Below are positions 1 through 5,260 of a DNA stretch of 12,337 nt, one piece after another; the stretch's first letter is position 1, and every line of letters begins with the position of its first letter. Below the pieces are notes generated by a model that worked only from the letters and a program-made list of their open reading frames with translations, did no database searches and was not told the origin of the DNA. The stretch is taken from assembly GCA_030745815.1 (NCBI GenBank), contig JASLNX010000091.1, forward strand, positions 1 to 12,337, read 5' to 3'. Made by a program: the position numbers and the translations under genes. Origin of the DNA: an archaeon (lineage in GTDB: Archaea > Iainarchaeota > Iainarchaeia > Iainarchaeales > GCA-2688035).

Positions 1-218
1 TTTTTTGTGTCCTTGCCCCGGTTTTTGGCTTCCTTTATTTCGCGGGTTATTTCGTTTCGCCTGGCACGAATCTTATCAGATTCCTGCTTAAGAGCTCTCC
101 AAGCCGCGTCCTTTTTTACAAGGTCATCAAGCCATTTAATATACTCTGGATTGCGCCTTTTTTCCAGGTTTTTCTTTACTGCTGCAGGATCCTCTCTAAT
201 GAGGTTAATATTTAACAT
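1..218 (-). CDS. serS: Seryl-tRNA synthetase, N-terminal part (runs off the window)
   Basis: Reading the minus strand from ATG at 218-216 gives 72 residues open to the window edge, beginning MLNINLIREDPAAVKKNL and continuing with charged heptad-like sequence (EYIKWLDDLVKKDAAWRAL, then KIRARRNEITREIKEAK). This is the N-terminal antiparallel coiled-coil arm of class II seryl-tRNA synthetase, which grips the long variable arm of tRNA-Ser; the enzyme charges tRNA-Ser with serine in the cytoplasm. The MLxIxLIRE(N/D)P opening and the KxxRxxRNEIxxEI stretch are family hallmarks. The catalytic domain (motifs 1-3) lies outside the window. It is divergent from the aldolase gene across about 120 bp. There is no Shine-Dalgarno sequence just upstream, so the mRNA may be leaderless. 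The identification is firm although only about one sixth of the protein is visible. Confidence 0.9.
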   Translation of the reverse strand, partial: MLNINLIREDPAAVKKNLEKRRNPEYIKWLDDLVKKDAAWRALKQESDKIRARRNEITREIKEAKNRGKDTK

Positions 219-340
219 AGCAAAAGATTTCGCGAGAAAACCGTTAAATATCTATGTAAAAACCGGCAAAACAAAAATTAGCGCGAACCAAAATGTTTTA
301 TTACTAGTTTCAATATAAGCATTTAACTAGCGGTGGATAA
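219..340. promoter_or_regulatory. Divergent promoter region between serS and the aldolase gene
   Basis: This 122-bp AT-rich gap separates two divergent starts. It must hold both promoters. On the plus side, a GGTGG Shine-Dalgarno at 332-336 sits 4 nt before the aldolase ATG, and AT-rich stretches near 243-251 (TTAAATATC) and 311-317 (AATATAA) are possible TATA elements. No palindromic operator was seen. Confidence 0.5.
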
Positions 341-1306
341 ATGCCAATTGCAACATTAAAACAAGTTCTTGGAGAAGCTAAAAAGAAAAAGTACGCAGTG
401 GGCGGCTTTAATGTAAACAATATGGAGCAGATTCAAGCAATAATGCTTGCGGCGCAAAAAACAAAGAGCCCGGTGATCCTACAAGCCAGTAAAGGCGCCT
501 TAGCATACACTAATTTGGTTTACATAAAGCACCTTGTGCTTGCAGCACTTGAAGAAAATTCTAATTTACCAATTGTTATGCACCTTGACCACGGGGACAG
601 TCTTGAAACGGTAAAAAAGGCGATTGGCCTTGGGTTTAGTTCAGTAATGATTGATGCCTCTAACAAATCGTTTAGGAAAAATGTGGAGTTAACAAAAAAG
701 GTTGTAAAGTACGCACATGGCTTTGGAGTGAGTGTTGAAGCAGAACTTGGAACACTAGGGGGGATTGAAGAACACGTTAAGGGAGCAGTGAAATTAACTG
801 ACCCCAAACAGGCGATTGATTTTGTGGACAAAACAGGAATAGACGCGTTAGCAGTTGCCATTGGGACAAGCCACGGAGCATACAAATTCAAAAAAACGCC
901 AAAACTTGCTCTTGAATTAGTAAAAGAGATTGCAAAGAACGTAAACATCCCGCTGGTGATGCACGGATCAAGTTCGATCCCATTAAATCTACGGCAACAA
1001 ATAAATCGCTACGGGGGCAAAATGCCAAACGCCAAAGGTGTTCCAATCTCAAGCATCCAAAAGGCAATAAAGTATGGAATTTCAAAAGTAAACGTTGACT
1101 CTGACAGCAGAATGGCAATTACTGCAACTATAAGAAAAGTATTCAAAAAACACCCTGAAAAGTTTGACCCCAGGGAATATTTAGGGCCAGCGCGAGAAGA
1201 AATGACAAAACTTATTGCCTCAAAAATGCGGGCGTTTAAAACAGCAGGACACGCAAAAGATTACCGGGTTGTCTCGCTAAAAGAAACAAAAAAACGATAT
1301 CGCTAA
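341..1306 (+). CDS. fba: Class II fructose-bisphosphate aldolase (zinc dependent)
   Basis: The 321-aa protein catalyses the reversible aldol reaction between dihydroxyacetone phosphate and glyceraldehyde 3-phosphate in glycolysis and gluconeogenesis. Class II motifs are present in order: GGFNVNN (21-27), HLDHGD (81-86, with the catalytic Asp83 and zinc ligand His84), VEAELGTLGG (132-141), GTSHG (175-179, zinc ligand His178), MHGSSS (207-212, zinc ligand His208, phosphate-binding Ser/Gly loop) and NVDSDSR (251-257, the DHAP-binding loop). The length is normal for the family. The start is supported by GGTGG 4 nt upstream. The sequence resembles bacterial FbaA/GatY-type enzymes; a tagatose-bisphosphate aldolase role cannot be excluded. 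Most well-studied archaea use the unrelated archaeal class I aldolase or a bifunctional FBP aldolase/phosphatase, so an old bacterial acquisition is likely (inference). Confidence 0.93.
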   Translation: MPIATLKQVLGEAKKKKYAVGGFNVNNMEQIQAIMLAAQKTKSPVILQASKGALAYTNLVYIKHLVLAALEENSNLPIVMHLDHGDSLETVKKAIGLGFSSVMIDASNKSFRKNVELTKKVVKYAHGFGVSVEAELGTLGGIEEHVKGAVKLTDPKQAIDFVDKTGIDALAVAIGTSHGAYKFKKTPKLALELVKEIAKNVNIPLVMHGSSSIPLNLRQQINRYGGKMPNAKGVPISSIQKAIKYGISKVNVDSDSRMAITATIRKVFKKHPEKFDPREYLGPAREEMTKLIASKMRAFKTAGHAKDYRVVSLKETKKRYR

Positions 1307-1354
1307 TTTTTAAGCGATTCAAATTAAAACCATTCGCACTTACTTATTTACTAG

Positions 1355-1882
1355 ATGCCTAAAATAGTTGTGCTCCGATACGGACACCGGCTTGTAAGAG
1401 ATTACCGAGTTACCAGCCATACCTGTCTTGTGGCGCGCGCTCTTGGCGCTGAAAAGATAATAATTAATGGAGATCACGATCCCTCGGTAGAAAAAAGCAT
1501 CAAAAGTGTTGTAGCCAGATGGGGTGGCAAGTTTTCAGTTGAATTTGCAGACAGCTGGAGAAAAGTACTGCAAGAGTACAAAAAAAAGGGCTATTTTGTT
1601 GCGCATTTGACAATGTACGGCAAGGCTCTACAAAAGGAAGCAAAAACTCTTAGGAGCCATAATAAAATACTGCTAATAGTTGGATCACAAAAGGTTGAAC
1701 CCGCAGTATATGAACTAAGTGATTTGAATCTAAGCGTTACACAACAACCACATAGTGAAATAGCCGCAATGGCGATCGCCATGGACTGGATTTTTGACGG
1801 GAAAGAATTGGGTAAAAAGTTTGGAAACGCAAAAATAAAAGTTCTTCCTCGAGCAAAAGGGAAAAAAATTGTGAGAACGTGA
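1355..1882 (+). CDS. trm56: tRNA (cytidine(56)-2'-O)-methyltransferase, aTrm56
   Basis: This 175-aa archaeal enzyme of the SPOUT (trefoil-knot) superfamily methylates the 2'-hydroxyl of C56 in the T-loop of archaeal tRNAs, using S-adenosylmethionine, and so stabilises the tRNA elbow. Recognisable motifs are VLRYGHRLVRDYRVTSH (6-22), VARALGAEKI (26-35), the AHLTMYG strand-turn (83-89), ILLIVGSQKVEPAVYELSD (105-123) and VTQQPHSEIAAMAI (128-141). The last two are the knot and cofactor loops. The length fits the family. It lies 48 bp after the aldolase and 51 bp before TFE, on the same strand. No Shine-Dalgarno precedes the ATG, but an AT element (AAATTAAAA, around 1320-1328) lies about 30 bp upstream, consistent with its own promoter and a leaderless mRNA. 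The identification is confident. Confidence 0.92.
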   Translation: MPKIVVLRYGHRLVRDYRVTSHTCLVARALGAEKIIINGDHDPSVEKSIKSVVARWGGKFSVEFADSWRKVLQEYKKKGYFVAHLTMYGKALQKEAKTLRSHNKILLIVGSQKVEPAVYELSDLNLSVTQQPHSEIAAMAIAMDWIFDGKELGKKFGNAKIKVLPRAKGKKIVRT

Positions 1883-1888
1883 GGTGGA

Positions 1889-1897
1889 TTTATATAA
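1889..1897 (+). promoter_or_regulatory. TATA box of the TFE gene
   Basis: TTTATATAA at 1889-1897 lies about 37-45 bp before the TFE ATG, placing transcription start near 1920. A short leader would then contain the GGTGG Shine-Dalgarno at 1923-1927. This indicates a promoter independent of trm56. Confidence 0.6.
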
Positions 1898-1933
1898 TAT
1901 TATTCACAGAAATAATAATTACCGGTGGCCTAA

Positions 1934-2470
1934 ATGACAAATCCTAAAAAAATTATCAACTTTGAATCTGCGCAGAAGCTTGTAACGCGCATTGCTGGAG
2001 AAGACGCAATGAGGGTTATACGCATATATGAAAAGAAGAAAGCAAACGTTACAGACGAAGAACTCGCAAAAAAAATGCGATTAAAGGTTACAGAGGTTAG
2101 AACAATATTAAACCGGCTCCATTACCGCGGAGTGGCATTATACCAAAAAAGTAAAAACAGCAAAACCGGGTGGTATTCTTACACTTGGGTTGTTAAGAGC
2201 AAGCGAATTGCAGAGCTTCTTCTTGAGGAACTAGGGGAAAACCTAGAAAAACTTGAATCAAAACAGCAGATTCAGTCAAATTACGGGCTTTTTTCATGCA
2301 AGGGCCTATGCGAAACCATTCCCTTTGAAGTTGCGGCAGAGTATAGGTTTAAGTGCCCGGAGTGCGGAAAAGCAATGAATGCAGTGGACACTAAGAAGGC
2401 ATTGAAAAAAACTGAGCAGACTCTCCAAAATTTAAGAGACGAAATATCCGCCATACAGAAGTCTATTTAG
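1934..2470 (+). CDS. tfe: Transcription initiation factor E, alpha subunit (TFE)
   Basis: This 178-aa protein is the archaeal homologue of the N-terminal half of TFIIE-alpha. It binds RNA polymerase and helps TBP and TFB open promoter DNA. The N-terminal winged helix (about 10-95) includes VTDEELAKKMRLKVTEVRTILNRL (helix-turn-helix) and the wing GWYSYTW (79-85). A coiled linker follows (about 92-115), then a zinc ribbon with Cys122, Cys126, Cys141 and Cys144, and a C-terminal charged helix (152-178). The first Cys pair is spaced C-x3-C rather than the usual C-x2-C. GGTGG lies 6 nt before the ATG and a good TATA box is present. The length is typical. It is preceded by trm56 on the same strand and followed by the initiator tRNA gene. 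Confidence 0.93.
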   Translation: MTNPKKIINFESAQKLVTRIAGEDAMRVIRIYEKKKANVTDEELAKKMRLKVTEVRTILNRLHYRGVALYQKSKNSKTGWYSYTWVVKSKRIAELLLEELGENLEKLESKQQIQSNYGLFSCKGLCETIPFEVAAEYRFKCPECGKAMNAVDTKKALKKTEQTLQNLRDEISAIQKSI

Positions 2471-2501
2471 CACAAATTGTTGGACAAATAAAAAAACAAC
2501 T

Positions 2502-2585
2502 CGCACGCTAATAACGCCAAAAATAACCAAAAACCACGTTCAAAATGGGGTTAAAAGGTTAAATGGTGCCTCTTACGCACGCTAA
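2502..2585. repeat. Two copies of CGCACGCTAA in the tfe-tRNA gap
   Basis: The 10-mer CGCACGCTAA occurs at 2502-2511 and 2576-2585, 74 bp apart, in the 189-bp spacer between tfe and the tRNA gene. Between them lies GGTTAAAAGGTTAAA. No ORF is present. The repeat could be a protein-binding site or a chance match; its function is unknown. Confidence 0.4.
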
Positions 2586-2628
2586 ATCAGTATTTGGGCT
2601 GGTTCTGGGGCAAATTAAAAGAAAAACC

Positions 2629-2636
2629 TTTAAAAT
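2629..2636 (+). promoter_or_regulatory. TATA box of the initiator tRNA gene
   Basis: TTTAAAAT at 2629-2636, preceded by AACC, lies 24-31 bp upstream of the first tRNA base (2660). This is the normal TATA-to-start distance for archaeal tRNA genes. Confidence 0.65.
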
Positions 2637-2659
2637 GATTTCCTTTGATATTATTTCCT

Positions 2660-2734
2660 AGCGGGGTGGGGCAGCCAGGAGTGCCCGCTGGGCTCATAAC
2701 CCAGAGGTCGAAGGTTCAAATCCTTCCCCCGCTA
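2660..2734 (+). tRNA. Initiator tRNA-Met (anticodon CAT)
   Basis: The 75-nt cloverleaf can be drawn completely. The acceptor stem is AGCGGGG (2660-2666) with CCCCGCT (2727-2733), seven perfect pairs. The D stem is GGGC (2669-2672) with GCCC (2683-2686). The anticodon stem is CTGGG with CCCAG around loop CTCATAA, anticodon CAT at 2695-2697. The variable loop is AGGTC, and the T arm is GAAGG/CCTTC around TTCAAAT. The discriminator is A2734; CCA is not encoded. The A1-U72 pair and the three consecutive G-C pairs at the base of the anticodon loop are the identity features of archaeal initiator tRNA, distinguishing it from elongator Met and from Ile2 (CAT with lysidine or agmatidine). No intron is present. 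Its 3' end is partly repeated at 6149-6169. Confidence 0.97.
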
Positions 2735-2746
2735 TTGTTTTTGGCC
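2726..2746. repeat. Possible attachment site, left copy (tRNA 3' end)
   Basis: Positions 2726-2746, the last bases of the initiator tRNA gene plus 12 flanking bases, match 6149-6169 at 18 of 21 positions. The first 11 bases (CCCCCGCTATT) are identical and the final GGCC is shared. Archaeal tyrosine recombinases of mobile elements often use tRNA 3' ends as attachment sites, and a tyrosine recombinase gene begins 42 bp inside the right copy. The repeat is shorter than most attachment cores, so the call is tentative. Confidence 0.35.
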
Positions 2747-2749
2747 CCT

Positions 2750-2798
2750 AAAAGGGAGGATATTTTGTCCCTCTCTTTGGGCTATTTTTTACGTTTTT
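2750..2798 (+). terminator. Probable tRNA transcription terminator
   Basis: Downstream of the tRNA a small hairpin (AGGGA 2753-2757 with TCCCT 2768-2772) is followed by T-runs at 2785-2790 and 2794-2798. Archaeal RNA polymerase stops at such U-rich tracts. The T-run at 2738-2742 just after the tRNA may also act. Confidence 0.45.
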
Positions 2799-3150
2799 AA
2801 GAAAACTAGCCAATTTAACGAGCTCACGCCCACCCCCCTCTGGGACTACTAATTGTTCTTCAACTTAGCAAGAAAACTGCCCACTCACTATGAGTAAACA
2901 ACCCACTACCAGCCGGCCCCAAACCAGAATTAATGAAAAGGGCGTTAAACGAACAACTCACAAGCCGCCGGCCCCTGCGCCCTTTAACAAAACAGGCAAT
3001 TTGCGCCAAACCGCGCCTCTCACTTGCATTACAAAAAAAATCCCCAAGTGATTGGTTACGACCATTGTTGGCGCAAAACAAACAATAACTAAAAAAGGCC
3101 AGTAAAAATGCTCTCACTTCGCTTCAGATTAACAAAAATAGCAAATTATT
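2799..3150. other. Gene-free stretch with strong inverted repeats; possible structured RNA
   Basis: No convincing coding sequence lies here. The stretch is richer in C and A on the plus strand than its surroundings and holds several perfect inverted repeats. These are ACTCA/TGAGT (2883-2887 with 2891-2895), an 8-bp pair AAAGGGCG/CGCCCTTT (2937-2944 with 2978-2985), and a 10-bp pair TTTGCGCCAA/TTGGCGCAAA (3000-3009 with 3068-3077). Inside the last are ACC/GGT (3010-3012 with 3054-3056) and CACTTG/CAAGTG (3021-3026 with 3045-3050). The nested set would fold as one long interrupted hairpin. I looked for RNase P and SRP RNA signature sequences on both strands and did not find them. It could be an unknown RNA, a replication or recombination region of an element, or decayed DNA. 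Confidence 0.3.
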
Positions 3151-3202
3151 GGTAATTACCAGTCATTACCTTTATTACCGTAATGATTATAAGTAATTAC
3201 GG
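3151..3202. promoter_or_regulatory. Palindrome cluster and TATA element before the winged-helix gene
   Basis: A perfect palindrome GGTAATTACC (3151-3160) is followed by two more ATTACC half-sites (3165-3170, 3174-3179) and an inverted repeat CCGTAAT/ATTACGG (3178-3184 with 3196-3202). The spacer of that repeat contains a TATA-like TTATAAG (3187-3193). This is what an operator overlapping an archaeal core promoter looks like; autoregulation by the downstream winged-helix protein is an inference. An iteron-type origin is the alternative. Confidence 0.5.
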
Positions 3203-3218
3203 TGTATATAGTAACAGC

Positions 3219-3674
3219 ATGCCATTAAAAAGATTGATTAGACGTATTTTCAAGGCGTTTAATAGGGTAGATCAGTGGAGCCAAAAGCCCGAGGCTAATT
3301 CTATATATGTTGAACAAAAAGACACAGAAGACGCACAGGCTCTGCTCTCGGTTTGGGATATTTTGAGATTTAGAGACAATACCCAAGCATACCACTTAAA
3401 TGGGGTTCTTGGGTTTGATGAATGGGTAGATATGGAAGAGATTAGAAGAAGAATTAATGAGATTTTTGGGGTTGAATACAAGAACTTCAGAAGCCTTTAC
3501 CCTTACTTAAAAACTCTTGTGGACCTTGGATTGATGGAAACAACAAGCGCTGGAGGGAGAAGGAAATGGAGAAAGGTTGCCTTGTTGGTTTCAGTTAAAG
3601 AAAAGGATGAAAAAAAGGAAGAGAAAAAAGAGATTGTAGTAGTAAATAAAAAGAAGAAGACTGAAGAGCCCTAA
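3219..3674 (+). CDS. Winged-helix DNA-binding protein (putative transcription regulator)
   Basis: From ATG 3219 the protein has 151 aa. The first 20 residues are basic (MPLKRLIRRIFKAFNR). The middle (about 45-130) looks like a winged helix: DEWVDMEEIRRRINEIFG, then NFRSLYPYLKTLVDLGLME as recognition helix, then GGRRKWRKVALLV as the wing strands. The C-terminus is a lysine/glutamate-rich tail with many KKEEKK runs. A regulator role is inferred from the fold; no family name is recognised. An in-frame ATG at 3183 would add 12 residues, but it lies inside an inverted repeat, whereas ATG 3219 sits about 30 bp after the TATA-like element, consistent with a leaderless mRNA. The stop overlaps by 4 bp the stop of the convergent gene on the minus strand. 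Confidence 0.7.
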   Translation: MPLKRLIRRIFKAFNRVDQWSQKPEANSIYVEQKDTEDAQALLSVWDILRFRDNTQAYHLNGVLGFDEWVDMEEIRRRINEIFGVEYKNFRSLYPYLKTLVDLGLMETTSAGGRRKWRKVALLVSVKEKDEKKEEKKEIVVVNKKKKTEEP

Positions 3675-4261
3675 TTCTCTCGCAAATTTTTATATGACGA
3701 ATAAAATCCTTTGAGTTCTTTTGAAACTGGCGCTGCGGCCTTAAACCAATCTGAATCAACTATTGGTTTTGCCTGCGCGATCAGAATTTCATTAAGATCT
3801 CCTTTGCCTTTGGTTGCTCCTTGTGAAGAGAGATATTCCGCTGCTTCCATCAAAGAAAGGGGCTTATCTGAAACGCCAGATATTTGAAAACGATTTAAAA
3901 GAGCAGTTATTGCTTCAGCAATTTTCTTTTCGTCAACGTCCTTTTCATTCATATAATAGACTGCTTTCCAATCTCCCTTGCCCTTCCATCTGTGTGTCGG
4001 GTTTCTGCCTGTTTTGAAGAAATCCACAAGTTTTTGAAGAGCAGGAGTTGGAATAATAACACAGTTTTTTCCTGGGCGTAGGAAGGGTGTGTCAGATAAT
4101 ACTCCGTTTCGATGGTAGTGGTATACTTTGCCATTTGACTTATAAACCGCTTGGGTATACCCATAGAGCGCCCTAAATAACTTCTGGTAAGTGTATGAGG
4201 AATGCTTAATTGTATCTGGAAGAATAAATTTATACTGAATAAAATAGCTTCGTACTCCCAT
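3671..4261 (-). CDS. Uncharacterised 196-aa protein
   Basis: I do not recognise this protein. It is a clean 196-aa reading frame from ATG 4261, preceded by a purine-rich GGGGAGTGG directly before the ATG. The first half (about 20-110) is rich in aromatic and basic residues: SSYTYQKLFRALYGYTQAVYK, then VYHYHRNGVLSDTPFLRPGKN, then HRWKGKGDWKAVYYM. This is reminiscent of a compact, possibly nucleic-acid-binding fold. The second half is helical, with a KPLSLMEAAEYLSSQG segment like a helix-turn-helix entry and a charged C-terminus. No signal peptide, membrane segment or cysteine cluster is present. It lies tail-to-tail with the winged-helix gene (4-bp overlap) and upstream of the PRC-barrel gene in gene order. 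Codon use looks like its neighbours. Confidence 0.7.
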   Translation of the reverse strand: MGVRSYFIQYKFILPDTIKHSSYTYQKLFRALYGYTQAVYKSNGKVYHYHRNGVLSDTPFLRPGKNCVIIPTPALQKLVDFFKTGRNPTHRWKGKGDWKAVYYMNEKDVDEKKIAEAITALLNRFQISGVSDKPLSLMEAAEYLSSQGATKGKGDLNEILIAQAKPIVDSDWFKAAAPVSKELKGFYSSYKNLREN

Positions 4262-4307
4262 CCACTCCCCACACTTCCACTAATATTAGATTAATACTGA
4301 GTTTGCT

Positions 4308-4330
4308 TTATGTATACTATTAATACATAA
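4308..4330. repeat. 8-bp inverted repeat of the ATACATAA motif
   Basis: TTATGTAT (4308-4315) and ATACATAA (4323-4330) form a perfect inverted repeat with a 7-nt spacer in the 126-bp gap between the PRC-barrel gene and the 196-aa gene. The same 8-mer recurs three times upstream of the PRC-barrel gene (4778, 4831, 4893). It may be a regulator-binding site or part of promoter elements for the minus-strand 196-aa gene. Confidence 0.45.
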
Positions 4331-4387
4331 TACATTTAAATATACCTTTAATTTTAATGTTAAAAAACCAGTAAAAACAAAAGATAT

Positions 4388-4687
4388 CTAACGTCTACTG
4401 TATCTATATTGGGTTCTTTTTTCTGGCGCTTCTTCTGTTTTGGCCGTACTCTTTCCCCCACCTACAATAACAATATCTTTTGCTGCCTTAACATTCTTGT
4501 ATGGAATGCTTTTTTCACTGATAATCTTCTTAGCCTCTTGTTTTGTTCTAGGCTTAAGTGGCGCCGTAGTAATAGTTTCTAACCTGCCTTTTTCAAGGTT
4601 AATTACTAGGTCAAAAACCTTCCCTTTATACTGTGCTTCTGAAGTGTATATATCCATTCCAAAAAGTTTTGATAATCTCATAGTCAT
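4388..4687 (-). CDS. PRC-barrel domain protein
   Basis: This 99-aa protein opens MTMRLSKLFGMDIYTSEA and continues YKGKVFDLVINLEKGRLETI, the beta-strand pattern of a PRC-barrel (about 3-75). In archaea such small stand-alone PRC-barrel proteins are common, and the domain also occurs in CdvA and in RNA-processing proteins (RimM-type); the exact role of the stand-alone forms is unsettled. The last 25 residues are a charged, probably disordered tail ending in RTQYRYSRR. The ATG at 4687 is chosen over ATG 4681 because a strong GGAGGT (complement of 4695-4700) lies 7 nt upstream. TATA-like elements (TTTAAATATC and TTATATACA on the minus strand) lie further upstream. Both flanks carry copies of the ATACATAA motif. 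Confidence 0.8.
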   Translation of the reverse strand: MTMRLSKLFGMDIYTSEAQYKGKVFDLVINLEKGRLETITTAPLKPRTKQEAKKIISEKSIPYKNVKAAKDIVIVGGGKSTAKTEEAPEKRTQYRYSRR

Positions 4688-4775
4688 CTAACAGACCTCC
4701 GTAAAATTTGTATATAATAACCAACTTGAGATATTTAAACCTATTCTTTTTCCATTATAGGAGAAAAGGGGCGAG

Positions 4776-4900
4776 TTATACATAAATTAAAGGGGGCGCA
4801 GGAGCCAGCGACCAAGACCAGATATGGCTTATACATAATCATAGTTTTTGAGGATTTTAAAAATATTATTTATAACCTATAAATTTCAATTTATACATAA
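4776..4900. repeat. Three direct copies of TTATACATAA
   Basis: TTATACATAA occurs at 4776-4785, 4829-4838 and 4891-4900 (spacings 53 and 62 bp) in the 276-bp gap between the divergent PRC-barrel and winged-helix genes. Each copy resembles an archaeal TATA box, and the third could serve the winged-helix gene at 4964. Identical repeats of ten bases go beyond what TATA boxes need, so a common DNA-binding protein is plausible. The rest of the gap holds no gene. Confidence 0.5.
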
Positions 4901-4963
4901 AAATTCATAGGTTTAAGGAGATATGTTTATTAAGGGGGTAAGGCTATTGTGTTGGGGATATAG

Positions 4964-5239
4964 GTGGGTAAAGAATTATTTTATGTCTTTTTTAGGGACA
5001 AACCAGCAAACGTGCTTTTAGCGCTTCTAGGAGACCCCAAGGGAAATTATGCTTCAAGTATTTCAAAAGAGGTTGATTGTACCTACCCACATATAGTTAA
5101 GATTTTGGCCGAATTTAAGGCAGCAGGGCTTATTGAGGTGTCTTCAAAAGGCCGGCTTAAACCGATTTCTCTAACTCCTAAGGGAAAAAAAATTGCGTTA
5201 AAACTCAACGAAACAAAGGCCCTGGTTTCAAACGAGTAG
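4964..5239 (+). CDS. Small winged-helix protein, MarR/ArsR-like
   Basis: This 91-aa protein is almost entirely a winged helix: DKPANVLLALLG (helix 1), YASSISKEVDCTYPHIVKILAEFKAAGLIEV (helix-turn-helix and recognition helix, about 29-59), a wing (KGRLKPISLTPKGKKIALKL) and a short tail. The LTPKGKKIA end is characteristic of MarR-type and related archaeal regulators. No effector domain is present. The start is GTG at 4964; the in-frame stop TAG lies directly before it, so nothing longer is possible, and only a weak GGGG sits 6 nt upstream. It is convergent with xerA, with a 13-bp gap. It may bind the repeated TTATACATAA sites upstream of itself, which is inference. Confidence 0.75.
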   Translation: MGKELFYVFFRDKPANVLLALLGDPKGNYASSISKEVDCTYPHIVKILAEFKAAGLIEVSSKGRLKPISLTPKGKKIALKLNETKALVSNE

Positions 5240-5242
5240 CGG

Positions 5243-5260
5243 AACTCTGGGGTCAGAGTT
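5243..5260. terminator. Hairpin between convergent winged-helix and xerA genes
   Basis: A perfect 7-bp inverted repeat, AACTCTG (5243-5249) and CAGAGTT (5254-5260), with loop GGGT, spans the gap and the xerA stop codon. It is placed to act on transcripts from both sides. No long T-run follows, so termination strength is uncertain. Confidence 0.45.

Noticed and set aside
7..318. Plus-strand 103-aa frame at the left edge
   Set aside because: It overlaps the seryl-tRNA synthetase N-terminus on the opposite strand, which has clear family motifs.
520..948. Minus-strand 142-aa frame inside the aldolase gene
   Set aside because: Shadow of a strongly supported gene in another frame.
2860..3117. Minus-strand 85-aa frame with GTG start in the gene-free region
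   Set aside because: No ribosome site or promoter, odd composition, and it lies over several inverted repeats; a structured or non-coding region explains it better.
4815..4842. Possible XerA dif site (AGATATGGCTTATACAT)
   Set aside because: It lacks the two inverted arms around a central spacer expected of dif and is better explained by the TTATACATAA repeat.
4923..5021. Short 32-codon frame after AAGGAG, as leader peptide of the 91-aa regulator
   Set aside because: The AAGGAG is only 2 nt from the ATG, and the peptide has no attenuator-like codon run or downstream hairpins.
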